Assembly: GCF_014050225.1 (NCBI RefSeq)
Contig: NZ_JACFXV010000053.1
Span: 186,001-250,000, forward strand
Length of the DNA: 64,000 bases
Origin: Stappia albiluteola
GTDB taxonomy: Bacteria; Pseudomonadota; Alphaproteobacteria; Rhizobiales; Stappiaceae
Direction of reading: 5' to 3'
Below the pieces are notes generated by a model. The model searched no databases. It saw only the letters and a list, made by a program, of their open reading frames with translations, and was not told the DNA's origin. The first letter of the stretch is position 1, and every line of letters begins with the position of its first letter. A program made the translations under genes and the position numbers. This document shows positions 44,835 to 54,271 of the stretch, piece after piece.

Positions 44835-45817
44835 CACGCGCGCGACGGCGAGGAGGCTTTTTGCGCCTTCGAGCGGTCAAGGCCGAGCCGGCGCTCGCGG
44901 AAAATGACGAAGATCCCAGCGGATATCACGATCGCCGCGCCCAGCAGCACCTCGACCGTCGGCACTTCCTCGAAAAGCAGCCAGCCGACCAGAAGCGCCC
45001 AGAGCATGGTCGTGTATTCGAAGGGAGCGATGGTGGAGGCCTCCGCATAGCGGTAGCTCTGCGTCAGCAGGATCTGGCCGATGCCGCCGAGAAGACCGAT
45101 CATCACCAGAACCAGCGCATCGCCTGCATCCGGCACGACCCAGCCGAAGGGCAAGGTCAGCAGCGAGAACAGCGACGTCAGCGCCGAGAACCACAGAACG
45201 ATGGTCGCCGTGCGTTCCGTCGATGTCAGGTTGCGGACGAAGACCGATGCGAGTGACATGAAACAGGCGGCCGCAAAGGCGAAGATCGCCCCGCTCGCCG
45301 CCTGGTCGCCGAAATCGCTGCCGGAGAGATGGGGCGAAAGAATCACCATGATCCCGCAAAAGCCGATGAAGACCGCCGACCAGCGATAGATGCGGACCGC
45401 CTCGCCGAGAAGCAGCCAGGCAAGGAAGACCGTCATCAGAGGCGCGGAAAAGCTGATCGCGGTGGCATCCGGCAGGGGAATGCGGGCAAGGGCGGAGAAC
45501 CACAGGGCCATTGCCGAAGCGCCGACGATGGCGCGTCCGACATGCCCGAGCGGCCGGCGGGTGGCGAATGCCGCGCCCAACTCGCCGCGAAAGGCGATCA
45601 TCACCAGCACCGGGATCATGCCGAAGAAATTGCGGGCGAACAGGATTTCGCCGATCGGGATCCGCTCGGAAGCAATTTTGACCAACGCGATCATACCGGT
45701 GAAGATCAGCGCCGAGGTGACCTTGAGCAGGATGCCGACGAGCGGGCTCGTCCGGTTGAGGTCGCTCGCCGAGGTGACGGGAGCATTTTTGGTTCGAGCC
45801 AGGCTGGCAGGCGGCAT
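44834..45817 (-). CDS. DMT-superfamily transporter (two EamA domains)
   Basis: 327-aa inner-membrane protein with ten predicted helices in two EamA repeats: first about 25-165 (with SAPLMTVFLAWLLLGEAVR), second about 175-310 (with IAPFEYTTMLWALLVGWLLFEEVP). These conserved E-x-hydrophobic ends of helices 4 and 9 are typical. Members export metabolites or drugs; the substrate is not predictable. Its stop codon lies at the last unit of the tandem hairpin array, and the final residues (SSPSRA) abut that repeat. Confidence 0.9.
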   Translation of the reverse strand: MPPASLARTKNAPVTSASDLNRTSPLVGILLKVTSALIFTGMIALVKIASERIPIGEILFARNFFGMIPVLVMIAFRGELGAAFATRRPLGHVGRAIVGASAMALWFSALARIPLPDATAISFSAPLMTVFLAWLLLGEAVRIYRWSAVFIGFCGIMVILSPHLSGSDFGDQAASGAIFAFAAACFMSLASVFVRNLTSTERTATIVLWFSALTSLFSLLTLPFGWVVPDAGDALVLVMIGLLGGIGQILLTQSYRYAEASTIAPFEYTTMLWALLVGWLLFEEVPTVEVLLGAAIVISAGIFVIFRERRLGLDRSKAQKASSPSRA

Positions 45818-46001
45818 GGACAGAGCACTTCACAGGTTGGAGGCCGCGCGCGAGCACGCGACAAAGGGCAGAAAGCCAGCATCCAGCTCCGCCTGATCAT
45901 CGGTCATTCATAGGACAAATGGCTGCAGGCGAGAAGCGCGATGAGCGCACGTCTCGCCTGCGGAGAGATCATGGCGGGCGTCAGGCCTGGGATCAGGACT
46001 T

Positions 46002-46112
46002 AGAGCGGGATGGCGAAAAATGTGAGCGGTTTTCGCCATCCCGCTCTGTATATATGGAACCGATCACGTTTTATGAGGTGAGGCCGACTCGGTCCAATCT
46101 CACCATGATCTA
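46002..46112. repeat. RIME1-like double-palindrome intergenic element
   Basis: About 110 bp. The first palindrome has perfect 18-bp arms (AGAGCGGGATGGCGAAAA at 46002-46019, its complement at 46030-46047) and a 10-nt loop. A second, imperfect palindrome lies between GATCACG (about 46064) and CATGATC (about 46105). Size and two-palindrome layout match my memory of the rhizobial RIME1 family. It lies between the convergent/tandem DMT and CoxL-like genes, ending at the stop of the latter. Confidence 0.6.
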
Positions 46113-48404
46113 GGACTGAATCGCCTGCCAGACCCGATGCGGCGTCGCCGGCATGTCTATATGGGCGACGCCCGCATGACGGCGCAAAGCATCGCCGACC
46201 GCATTCATGACAGCCGCAGCCCCGCCGATGGTGCCGGCCTCGCCCGCGCCTTTGATGCCGAGCGCGTTGGTGGTGGACGGCACGTTGCGCGTTTCGAAAT
46301 GGAAATCAGGCAGGTCCTCGGCACGCGGCATCTGATAGTCGAGGAAGGTCGCCGTCAGCAGTTGGCCGTCCTCGTCGAAAACCGTGCGCTCCATCAGCGC
46401 CTGGCCGATGGCCTGGGCCGCGCCGCCATGAACCTGGCCTGCCAGAAGCAACGGGTTCACCGTGACGCCGAAATCGTCGACGATTACATAGTTGACGATG
46501 TCGGTGTCGCCCGTCTCCGGATCGATCTCCACCTCGCAAATATGCGTGCCGTTCGGATAGGTTGCCTCGGCCTGCTTTACCGCGTCGCGCGCGGAGAGTG
46601 GTTCAGGCGCCTGCGCGGCGATTTCGGCGAGTGTCACGGCGCGGTCGGTGCCGACCACGCGGACCTCGCCGCCGGCAAGCTCGAGATCCTCGGCGCCGGC
46701 CTCCAGCTTGTCGGCCGCCAGTTCCTTGATCTTCGCGACGAGGCTTTTCGACGCGTTGAGCACCGAAGGCAGGCCGATCGGGATCGAGCGGGAACCGCCC
46801 GTGCCGCCGCCCTTGCGCACCCTTGCCGTATCGCCCTGGATGACATTGATGCGATCGAGATCGATGCCGAACTGCTCGGCGATCACCTGGCCGTAGGCGG
46901 TCGCATGGCCCTGACCGTTGGTCTGGGTACCGATCAGGAGCGTCACCGTGCCATCGAGTCCGAGCTCGACCGTCGCTTCCTCGGAACCGGGGAAGGCGCA
47001 GGCCTCGACATAAGTGCACATGCCGATGCCGCGATAGCGGCCTCGGGCCGCGGCCTCCGCATCGCGCACGGCAAAACCGGCCCAGCCGGCGACATCCATC
47101 GCCTTCTCCATGTGGCCCGCGAACTCGCCGGTATCGTAGAAACGGCCGGTCTGGGTCGTATAGGGCATCTTCGCCGGCGGAATGAAATTGCGACGGCGAA
47201 TTTCGTCCGAACTGAGGCCCATGTCACGCGCGGCGACCTCGACCAGCCGCTCGATCAGGTAGGCGGCTTCCGGACGGCCCGCGCCGCGATAGGCGTCCGT
47301 CGGCACCGTATTGGTGAAGACGCCGGTGACGGTCACATGCAGCGCCTCGATATCGTAGACGCCGGTCGACATGGAGGTGCCGACCCAGGGAATGAACGGC
47401 CCGTACTGGTGCAGGTAGGCGCCCATATTGGCCGTGAGATCGACGCGCAGGCCAAGGAAACGGCCGTTCTCGTCCATGGCCATCTCGGCGACGGTGACGT
47501 TGTCGCGGCCATGGGCGTCGGTGACGAAATGCTCGCCGCGCTCGCATATCCACTTGACCGGACGCCCGAGGCGCTCCGACGCCACAAGGCAGAGCGGATA
47601 TTCGCGGTAGACGAAGATCTTGGTGCCGAAGCCGCCGCCGACATCCGGCGTCACCACCCGCAGGCAAGCCGGATCGATGGCAAGGATATCCTCGGCGATC
47701 ACGTCGCGCACGGCGTGGCCGCCCTGTGTGCCGACGGTCAGGGTGTAATCGCCGCTCGCCTTGTCGAATTCGGCGACGCAGCCGCGCGTCTCCATGTAAT
47801 TGGCGACGAGGCGGTTGTTGACGATCTCGATGCGGCTGACCTTCGCGGCGCGGGCGAAGGCCGCATCGCACTTGGCCTTGTCGCCGTGACCGAGCGTGAA
47901 GGCGCGGTTGGTGCCCGTTTCCGGCCAGACGAGCGGCGCGTCATCGGACATCGCGCTTGCCGTCTCCACGATGACGGGAAGCGGCTCGAAATCGATCTCA
48001 ATCAGTTCCGCCGCCGATTTCGCCGCGTCGACCGTGTCCGCGACAATGAAGGCGATCGCGTCGCCGACATGACGGACAGTATCCGTGCAAAGAACCGGAC
48101 GGTTGGGCACCGCATGCTTGGTACCGTCGACCTGCGCCATGACCGCCTTGGTCGGCATCGGCTTCAGGTCGGTTATGTCGGCGGCAGTGAGAACCATGTG
48201 CACGCCCTCGGCCTCGCGGGCGGGCGAAAGATCGCCGAGAGTGAACGTCGCGTGCGCCATCGGTGAGCGCAAAACGTACGCATGAAGTATCCCTTCCGGT
48301 CGATAATCGTCCACATAGTGGCCGTGCCCGGTGATGAGGGCTGCGTCTTCCTTGCGCCGCACGGGGGCGCCAATGCCGAATTTCTTCTGCACGATCTCGT
48401 TCAT
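46110..48404 (-). CDS. Xanthine-dehydrogenase/CoxL-family molybdopterin-binding subunit
   Basis: 764-aa large subunit of a molybdenum hydroxylase. Typical landmarks: [19 protein letters not shown] start, [10 protein letters not shown], form-II CoxL-type [13 protein letters not shown] (not the AYRCSFR of true CO dehydrogenase), [10 protein letters not shown], and the C-terminal [12 protein letters not shown] with the catalytic Glu. It should oxidise an aromatic or small carbonyl substrate with molybdopterin cytosine dinucleotide. The FAD-binding and [2Fe-2S] subunits normally encoded beside it are missing here. The upstream region to 48647 (243 bp) shows no gene. Confidence 0.92.
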   Translation of the reverse strand: MNEIVQKKFGIGAPVRRKEDAALITGHGHYVDDYRPEGILHAYVLRSPMAHATFTLGDLSPAREAEGVHMVLTAADITDLKPMPTKAVMAQVDGTKHAVPNRPVLCTDTVRHVGDAIAFIVADTVDAAKSAAELIEIDFEPLPVIVETASAMSDDAPLVWPETGTNRAFTLGHGDKAKCDAAFARAAKVSRIEIVNNRLVANYMETRGCVAEFDKASGDYTLTVGTQGGHAVRDVIAEDILAIDPACLRVVTPDVGGGFGTKIFVYREYPLCLVASERLGRPVKWICERGEHFVTDAHGRDNVTVAEMAMDENGRFLGLRVDLTANMGAYLHQYGPFIPWVGTSMSTGVYDIEALHVTVTGVFTNTVPTDAYRGAGRPEAAYLIERLVEVAARDMGLSSDEIRRRNFIPPAKMPYTTQTGRFYDTGEFAGHMEKAMDVAGWAGFAVRDAEAAARGRYRGIGMCTYVEACAFPGSEEATVELGLDGTVTLLIGTQTNGQGHATAYGQVIAEQFGIDLDRINVIQGDTARVRKGGGTGGSRSIPIGLPSVLNASKSLVAKIKELAADKLEAGAEDLELAGGEVRVVGTDRAVTLAEIAAQAPEPLSARDAVKQAEATYPNGTHICEVEIDPETGDTDIVNYVIVDDFGVTVNPLLLAGQVHGGAAQAIGQALMERTVFDEDGQLLTATFLDYQMPRAEDLPDFHFETRNVPSTTNALGIKGAGEAGTIGGAAAVMNAVGDALRRHAGVAHIDMPATPHRVWQAIQS

Positions 48405-48647
48405 GAACGACTGCCTCTAGTCAGGAATGTCCTGTTCGATCCGGGAAGGAGGATGTCCCGGCATTTGTCTTCGCGCCTGTCGGACCGATGGATGCCCGAT
48501 CAAAGGATCGGAAAAATCCACAATGCAAACGGCTTGCGTGGTTGCGATGAACTTAGACCAAGAACGGGCACGATGTGAACTGTTCAGATGCCGATGGCCG
48601 TCGCGTAGATAGGCGATCCGCGTCCGGCGTCCAGGCGCGACAGGGCG

Positions 48648-49541
48648 TTATCCGCCGTTGAAGCGCGGCTCGCCCAGCGCCTCGATCCGGTAACCGCCGA
48701 AGCGGCGCGCCATTTCGGCGAACTCTTCCCTGCGGCAGAAGGCCAGCAGTTTTTGGAACGGCGGCTCGAACCAGTCGCGGCGGGAAACGAGAAGATCGAA
48801 GCGCTCCTCGCACCAGGGAATGAAATCAAGCTTGAACTGGCGGGCGGAGGCGGCAAGTCCGAAGGCAACGTCGGCTTCGCCACCCAGCACCGCCAGGGCC
48901 GCCTCGCGCTCGTCGCGGGCGAGCCCGCCATGGCCGACGGCGCAGGCAAGGTCGGGCTCCGCGCCGAGCAACCGCTCAAGCAGCAACTGGCTGCCGGCCT
49001 TCGGCTGCCGGCGCACCAGTCGCAGGCCCGCAAGATCGCGCAGCATGCCGATCCTGCCCGCCTGTCCGGGCTGGACGATGAAGCCGCGCTGGCGCCAGGC
49101 CCATTCCACAAGCACCACCGGGCGATAGCGATAGCGGTTCGCGATCGTCACCGCGTTCCAGCCAAGGCCGTCTCCGTCTTGCCGGTCTTCGGGGACATGC
49201 AGGCCGGCCGCAATCCCTTCATTCGCATCGAACCGGTCGAGCCCGTCGAGACTGCCGTCGAAGAAGACGGCAAGGCCGGAACCCGACTCGCGCACCGCCC
49301 ATTCAAGCAGCGGATCATGGCTGCCGAGAATGACGAGGGGCCGCGCCGGCTCCATGCCGGGGCTGTCGCTTGCCTGGTCGATCCAGGCGAGAATCAGATC
49401 GCGGGGAAAAAGAAGCTTGCCGGTCGCGCGGCTGTGCGGAATTTCGCCGGCAGCGGCCAGGTCGTAGATCTTGCGCTCCTTGACCCTGAGCAGATCCGCC
49501 ATCTCATGGGTAGTGAGATAAAGAGGTAGCTGGTTCTCCAT
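48648..49541 (-). CDS. HTH (excisionase-type) regulator with periplasmic-binding-protein-like domain
   Basis: 297 aa. Residues 1-55 form a MerR/excisionase-type HTH (LYLTTHEMADLLRVKERKIY, then AGEIPHSRATGKLLFPRDLI). The rest is a type-II periplasmic-binding-protein-like domain (LVILGSHDPLLEWAVRESG to FGGYRIEAL), containing a helix-rich VRRQPKAGSQLLLERLL motif. This combination resembles one-component regulators tied to molybdate or tungstate uptake and MoCo enzymes. That fits the adjacent molybdoenzyme gene on the same strand. GGAAGG lies just upstream of the ATG at 49541. Confidence 0.8.
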   Translation of the reverse strand: MENQLPLYLTTHEMADLLRVKERKIYDLAAAGEIPHSRATGKLLFPRDLILAWIDQASDSPGMEPARPLVILGSHDPLLEWAVRESGSGLAVFFDGSLDGLDRFDANEGIAAGLHVPEDRQDGDGLGWNAVTIANRYRYRPVVLVEWAWRQRGFIVQPGQAGRIGMLRDLAGLRLVRRQPKAGSQLLLERLLGAEPDLACAVGHGGLARDEREAALAVLGGEADVAFGLAASARQFKLDFIPWCEERFDLLVSRRDWFEPPFQKLLAFCRREEFAEMARRFGGYRIEALGEPRFNGG

Positions 49542-49631
49542 GCGCCTTCCGCATCCGACGGTAACTGCCAACATCCATGCCCGGGCATGCCCTCGCCGCA
49601 GGAAGGATCAGACTGACATATGCGATGGAGC

Positions 49632-49670
49632 AAAAAAAGAAGCTGGGCGGACAGATAGCCCTGTCCGCCC
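49632..49670 (-). terminator. Rho-independent terminator of the acyl-CoA ligase gene
   Basis: GGGCGGACAG and CTGTCCGCCC form a 10-bp stem with a 6-nt loop. On the minus strand a T-rich tail (TTCTTTTTTTG) follows. It lies 34 bp past the ligase stop. Confidence 0.85.
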
Positions 49671-49703
49671 CGATATTTTCATACGAATGCACATTTCCAA
49701 GCG

Positions 49704-51365
49704 TCAGGCGGCGGTCGAGGCTGCCTGTTTGGCGTTTTCTTCCTCCACCAGTTCCTTCTTGGAGAGCTTGCCGACCATCGTCTTCGGCAGCGTATCGCGG
49801 AACTCGATCTCGCGCGGCATCTCGATGCTCGACAGATGAGACTTGAGGAAGGCCTTGAGCTCGTCCTGAGAGACTTCCGCTCCCGCCTTCAGCTTGACGA
49901 ACGCCTTCGGCGCCTGTCCGCGATAAGTGTCGGAAACGGCGATCACGATCGCCTCCTCCACCGCCTCATGCTGGTAAAGGGCTTCCTCGATCACGCGCGG
50001 ATAGACGTTGTAGCCGGAGCAGATGATGAGGTCCTTGATCCGGTCCACCAGGTGGATGAAGCCGTCCTCGTCCATGTAGCCGACATCGCCGGTATGGAGA
50101 GCGCCGTTTTCCACCGTCTTTGCCGTTTCGTCCGGACGGTTCCAGTAGCCCTTCATGACCTGCGGGCCGATGACGACCAGTTCGCCCTTCTCGCCCATCG
50201 GCACGGATTTCGACAGATCGGCAAGATCGCGGAAATCGACCCGGGTCCCCGGCATCGGCAGGCCGATCGACCCGGCACGGCGACGGTCGTCCAGCGGATT
50301 GGCGGCCACCACGGGCGAGGCCTCCGAAAGCCCGTAGCCTTCGACGAGGATGCAGCCGGTCAGCTCCTCGAACCTGGTCTTGACCTCGACGGGAAGCGGC
50401 GCGCCGCCCGACATGCAGAACTTGATCGAGGTCAGGTCGTAACTGGCCGTCTCCTTGGCGTTGTTGATCGCCGTGTAGATCGTCGGTACGCCGGGGAAGA
50501 GGGTCACCTTCTTGCGCTTGATGGAGTCCAGCAGCATCTTCAGCTCGAAGCGCGGCATCAGCACCATTTCCGCGCCCAGCGCCACCGACTTGTTCTGGGC
50601 GACCGTCATCGCGAAAACGTGGAAGAAAGGCAGCACGCAAAGCATGCGCTCGCGTCCAGGCTCGGCGGCGGCGAAAACCGTGCGCATCTGTTCGATGTTG
50701 GCCGACAGGTTCTCGTGCGTCAGCATCGCCCCCTTGGGAACGCCGGTCGTGCCACCGGTATATTGCAGCACGGCGACGTCTTCCCTCGGATCTATCGCGA
50801 CCGGCGTCGGCTTGCCGCCCCTGGCGACAAGGTCGTCATAGGCGACATGGCTGCGGTCATAGGTGATCGCCGCCCGGTCCTTGCCCTTGAACAGCGTGAA
50901 GAGAAGCTTCTTCGGCTGCGGCAGGATATCGGCCATCCTGCAAACGATGATCGTGTCGAAGGCGCCTTCGCGCCGCACTTCCTCGACCTTGTCGTAGATG
51001 ACCTTGAGATCGAGCGTCACCATGATGCGGACATCCGCATCCCGCGCCTGGAAGGCGATTTCCCGCGCCACGTAGAGCGGGTTGAAGTTGACGATGATGC
51101 CGCCGATCTTCAGGATCGCGAAATAGAAGGCCGTGTAATATGGCGTGTTGGGCAGGCAGATGCCGACCTTGGTGCCCTTGGTCACCCCCATCGCCTGAAG
51201 GCCGGCGGCGGTGCGCTCCACCATCTCGCCGAGTTCGCCGTAGCTCCACCCCTTGCCCAGGAAATCGATCGCCGGCCGATCGCCGTGGCGGGTTACCGCT
51301 TCATCAAGATATTTGTGGATGGGCCGTGGTTTGAAAGTGTCGAGCCACGCCTGAACGTCATCCAT
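49704..51365 (-). CDS. Long-chain fatty-acid--CoA ligase (FadD-like)
   Basis: 553-aa adenylate-forming enzyme activating fatty acids to acyl-CoA. AMP-binding motifs: P-loop-like YTGGTTGVPKGAML, the GYGLSEASP motif, TGDVGYMDEDGF, the hinge DRIKDLIICSGYNVYP, and C-terminal Lys in PKTMVGKLSKKEL. Length and N-terminal layout (PIHKYLDEAVTRHGDRPAI) match FadD. The FadL-like porin 14 kb away could supply substrate, but no local operon links them. A leading 237-bp gap to the adenine deaminase gene shows no feature. Confidence 0.93.
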   Translation of the reverse strand: MDDVQAWLDTFKPRPIHKYLDEAVTRHGDRPAIDFLGKGWSYGELGEMVERTAAGLQAMGVTKGTKVGICLPNTPYYTAFYFAILKIGGIIVNFNPLYVAREIAFQARDADVRIMVTLDLKVIYDKVEEVRREGAFDTIIVCRMADILPQPKKLLFTLFKGKDRAAITYDRSHVAYDDLVARGGKPTPVAIDPREDVAVLQYTGGTTGVPKGAMLTHENLSANIEQMRTVFAAAEPGRERMLCVLPFFHVFAMTVAQNKSVALGAEMVLMPRFELKMLLDSIKRKKVTLFPGVPTIYTAINNAKETASYDLTSIKFCMSGGAPLPVEVKTRFEELTGCILVEGYGLSEASPVVAANPLDDRRRAGSIGLPMPGTRVDFRDLADLSKSVPMGEKGELVVIGPQVMKGYWNRPDETAKTVENGALHTGDVGYMDEDGFIHLVDRIKDLIICSGYNVYPRVIEEALYQHEAVEEAIVIAVSDTYRGQAPKAFVKLKAGAEVSQDELKAFLKSHLSSIEMPREIEFRDTLPKTMVGKLSKKELVEEENAKQAASTAA

Positions 51366-51602
51366 ATTGCCTGTCCTCCCGTACAGCCCGGTCTTCGCCG
51401 CCTCACAATTCTTATCCCACGACCAGCGGACATGCGTCCATCCGGATCGCGGAGAAACGAGGCCCCTCTCCCGGCCCCGCTCCGGCGCAGACCATGCAGA
51501 TACCTTCCGTTTACGTCAACTGCGAACGTTGCAAAAACCGATCATTTTCCGATCACGTTTCGAGGGTCAGGGCCAGGGGCCCATCCCTGCGATGCGGCTC
51601 GT

Positions 51603-53303
51603 TCAATCCAGAAGCGCGAAACGGTCGACGTCGAAAAGCCCGCGATCCGTAATCTTCAGATGCGGAATGACGGGCAAAGGCAGGAAGGCGACCTGGAGGA
51701 AGGGCTCCGGCAGGGTGCACCCCAGCTCCCGAGCCGCATCGCGCAGCCTTTCCAGGGCTTCGCGAACCACCTCGAACGGTTCCAGGCTCATCAGGCCGCC
51801 GACGGGCAAGGCAAGTTCCGCCAGCACGCGGTCTCCCTCGGTGACGACAAAGCCGCCCTTGATGCGCGCCAGGTGATTGACGGCGGTCGCCATAGAGCGA
51901 TCGTCGGCACCGATGACACAGATATTGTGGCTGTCATGGCCGACGGAAGAGGCAATGGCACCCCGTTTCAGGCCGAATCCGGAGACGAATCCCCGTCCGA
52001 TATTGCCCGTCCTGCCATGCCGTTCTACGACGGCGACCTTGACCGCATCCTGCTCGATATCAGCGGCAAGCGCGCCGTCGGCAACCGGCAGGGTCCGCCT
52101 CAGATGCTGCGTGATGATCTTGCCCGCATCGACGCCGATGACGGACGTCTCGTTCCGACCGGAAGCCTCGATGCGGAAATCCTGCGCCGTGATCTTTCGG
52201 ACATGGACGCTGTCGAGCGCCACCGCCGGGATTTCCTCGCGTGCCGCGAAAGCCTCGTCGCTGACGACGCGTCCGCCGGCGATTACCTGATGAACGCGGC
52301 AATCCTCAAGATCGTCCAGCAGGACGATGTCGGCGCGCCAGCCTGGCGCGACCAGCCCGCGGTCGCGCAGGCCGAACGCGTTGGCCGCCGACCAGCTCGC
52401 CGCCCGGTAGGCATCCTGCGGGCGCGCGCCGCCGGCGATCAGGCGACGGATCATGCAGTCGAGATGCCCTTCCTCGGCAATGTCGAGCGGATTGCGGTCG
52501 TCGGTACACAGGCAACAGAAGGACGCAGTGTCGGGGGTAAGGATCTCCATCAGCGCGTCGAGATCCTTGGAGACCGAGCCTTCGCGGATGAGGATCGTCA
52601 TGCCCTTGGCAAGCTTTTCGCGGGCTTCGGCCGCCGTGGTCGCCTCGTGGTCGGTGCGGATGCGCGCCGCGAGATAGCCGTTCAGCGCCATGCCCCCGAG
52701 GAGCGGCGCGTGACCATCGATGTGACCGTCCTGAAAAGCCGCCAGTTTGGCGATGACGCCGGGATCGCGGGCAAGCACGCCGGGGAAATTCATGAATTCG
52801 GCAAGGCCGATGACCTTCGGATGATCGCGCAGGGCCAGAAGATCGCCGACCTCCAGCCGCGCGCCCGCCGTCTCGAAATCCGTCGCCGGCACGCAGGAGG
52901 AGAGGTTCACGCGAATGTCCATCAGCGTGCGGGTCGAGGCTTCCAGAAAATACCGGATACCCTCCGCACCGCAGACATTGGCGATCTCGTGCGGATCGCA
53001 GATCGCCGTCGTCACGCCATGCGGCAGCACCAGCCGGTCGAACTCGAAGGGCGTGACGAGCGAGGATTCGATATGAAGATGGGTATCGATGAAGCCCGGC
53101 GCGACGATCCGGCCGCCGGCATCGAGGGTTTCCGCCCCCTCGTAACGGCCATGCGTGCCGACGATACGGTCGCCAACGATGGCGATATCGGTTTCCGTTA
53201 CCGAACCGTCGATGACGCTGAAAAGCCTGGCGTTGCGAATGACGAGGTCGGCCGGCGTCTCGCCGGCTCCGGCGGCTATCGCCCGTTCGAGAAATTCCTT
53301 CAT
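51603..53303 (-). CDS. ade: Adenine deaminase
   Basis: 566-aa amidohydrolase converting adenine to hypoxanthine. It begins with the beta-sandwich and [16 protein letters not shown], the metal-binding [14 protein letters not shown] motif, then [37 protein letters not shown] and [10 protein letters not shown], all typical of the AdeC family. The C-terminal segment ([20 protein letters not shown]) is the adenine-deaminase-specific domain. It lies divergently from the glycine-zipper lipoprotein genes, with 286 bp between starts. Confidence 0.97.
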   Translation of the reverse strand: MKEFLERAIAAGAGETPADLVIRNARLFSVIDGSVTETDIAIVGDRIVGTHGRYEGAETLDAGGRIVAPGFIDTHLHIESSLVTPFEFDRLVLPHGVTTAICDPHEIANVCGAEGIRYFLEASTRTLMDIRVNLSSCVPATDFETAGARLEVGDLLALRDHPKVIGLAEFMNFPGVLARDPGVIAKLAAFQDGHIDGHAPLLGGMALNGYLAARIRTDHEATTAAEAREKLAKGMTILIREGSVSKDLDALMEILTPDTASFCCLCTDDRNPLDIAEEGHLDCMIRRLIAGGARPQDAYRAASWSAANAFGLRDRGLVAPGWRADIVLLDDLEDCRVHQVIAGGRVVSDEAFAAREEIPAVALDSVHVRKITAQDFRIEASGRNETSVIGVDAGKIITQHLRRTLPVADGALAADIEQDAVKVAVVERHGRTGNIGRGFVSGFGLKRGAIASSVGHDSHNICVIGADDRSMATAVNHLARIKGGFVVTEGDRVLAELALPVGGLMSLEPFEVVREALERLRDAARELGCTLPEPFLQVAFLPLPVIPHLKITDRGLFDVDRFALLD

Positions 53304-53448
53304 TGGTCTCCGTCACCGGTCAATTGAGGTCTCCTGGCCGCTTCGGCGCCGTCAGCCGCGGCCCCTCGACCACAAAAAGCTGTGCATGACGCCATCATTG
53401 CCTTTTTCGTGTGATGCGGGTCACAATTTCCGTCAAAAGCGTCGATAA

Positions 53449-53463
53449 ATGATAGGCTATCAT
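53449..53463. promoter_or_regulatory. 15-bp palindrome between ade and the lipoprotein pair
   Basis: ATGATAG-G-CTATCAT has perfect 7-bp arms around one base. It lies in the divergent gap, about 145 bp from the ade start and 125 bp from the first lipoprotein start. Operator-like, with no assigned regulator. Confidence 0.4.
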
Positions 53464-53589
53464 CAATTCGTTTTGTCTGGTGACATATCGGGTCCATCGG
53501 TTCATTGTCGTTAGGGCAGGTCTTAAAGTTCCAATCGCTCGGTTGGACTCACTTTCCCGGCACCGAGCTAGCAGCGCGGAGGAAAAGCG

Positions 53590-53883
53590 ATGCACATCAA
53601 GTCAGTAAAGGGTAAGGCGATCGCACTCACAGCGGCGGCGTCGGCATTGGTCCTGGCCGGCTGCCAGTCCGACAGCCAGCGCGATCGCGCGCTGGTCGGC
53701 GGCGGCCTGGGTGCCGCCACGGGCGCGGCGATCGGCGCGGCCGCGACGGGCGATGTCGGCGGCGCATTGGTGGGCGGTGTGATCGGCGGCGCGAGCGGCG
53801 CCATCATCGGCTCTGCGACGACGCCGAAAAACTGCATCGCGACGGATCGCTACGGTCGTCGTTACTACGTGGCCTGCCCGTAA
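53590..53883 (+). CDS. Glycine-zipper lipoprotein (first of a tandem pair)
   Basis: 97 aa. Lipoprotein signal with lipobox LAGC (AIALTAAASALVLAGC), then a QSDSQRDRALVGGG linker and a YMGG-like glycine zipper (LGAATGAAIGAAATGDVGGA, GGVIGGASGAIIG), ending TPKNC with DRYGRRYYVACP. Glycine-zipper segments insert into or span membranes. GGAGG precedes the ATG. The paralogue lies 43 bp downstream. Confidence 0.85.
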   Translation: MHIKSVKGKAIALTAAASALVLAGCQSDSQRDRALVGGGLGAATGAAIGAAATGDVGGALVGGVIGGASGAIIGSATTPKNCIATDRYGRRYYVACP

Positions 53884-53926
53884 CATCTCAGGTGATTGCG
53901 GCTGAAACGAAATGGATGGAATGGGG

Positions 53927-54196
53927 ATGAAAGCCGTCTTTGCACTCAGCGCGTTTGCGCTTCTCCTGGCCGGCTGCCAGTCCGACAGCCAGCGTGATCG
54001 CGCGCTGGTCGGCGGCGGTCTGGGCGCGGCCACAGGTGCCGTCATCGGCGCCGCAACGGGCCACGGCGCCGGCGCAGCCGTGGCGGGAGCCGCCATCGGC
54101 GCGGTCGCCGGCGGTGTCGTCGGCGCGGCAACGACTCCCAAGAACTGCGTGGCGCGGGATCGCTACGGGCGCCGCTATTACGTGGCCTGCCCATAA
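53927..54196 (+). CDS. Glycine-zipper lipoprotein (second of a tandem pair)
   Basis: 89 aa, a clear paralogue of the preceding gene: signal MKAVFALSAFALLLAGC, identical QSDSQRDRALVGGGLGAATG, a second glycine zipper, and an almost identical C-terminus (TTPKNCVARDRYGRRYYVAC). The match extends to the DNA around the lipobox, so the duplication is recent or under conversion. I chose the ATG at 53927, since a start at 53912 would precede the signal with MDGMG. Two conserved Cys in the C-terminal tail of both copies may form a disulfide. Confidence 0.83.
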   Translation: MKAVFALSAFALLLAGCQSDSQRDRALVGGGLGAATGAVIGAATGHGAGAAVAGAAIGAVAGGVVGAATTPKNCVARDRYGRRYYVACP

Positions 54197-54219
54197 ACGG
54201 GAAACGACTTCCATCAACG

Positions 54220-54251
54220 AAAAAGCCGGCAGCATCCGCTGCCGGCTTTTT
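54220..54251. terminator. Bidirectional terminator between lipoprotein genes and ald
   Basis: AAAAGCCGGCAG and CTGCCGGCTTTT form a 12-bp stem with a 6-nt loop, with A and T runs on either side. It lies between converging genes and can act on both strands. Confidence 0.88.
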
Positions 54252-54271
54252 CGTTTCGAATGCAGTCCCGG

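Noticed and set aside
46110-48404. Carbon monoxide dehydrogenase large subunit
   Set aside because: The active-site loop is AYRGAGR, not the AYRCSFR of true CO dehydrogenases, and the partner subunits are absent.
49836-53327. 1163-aa open frame on the + strand
   Set aside because: It is antisense to the fadD-like and ade genes, rich in His/Arg/Gly/Asp with no domain motifs. It reflects lack of stop codons opposite GC-rich genes.
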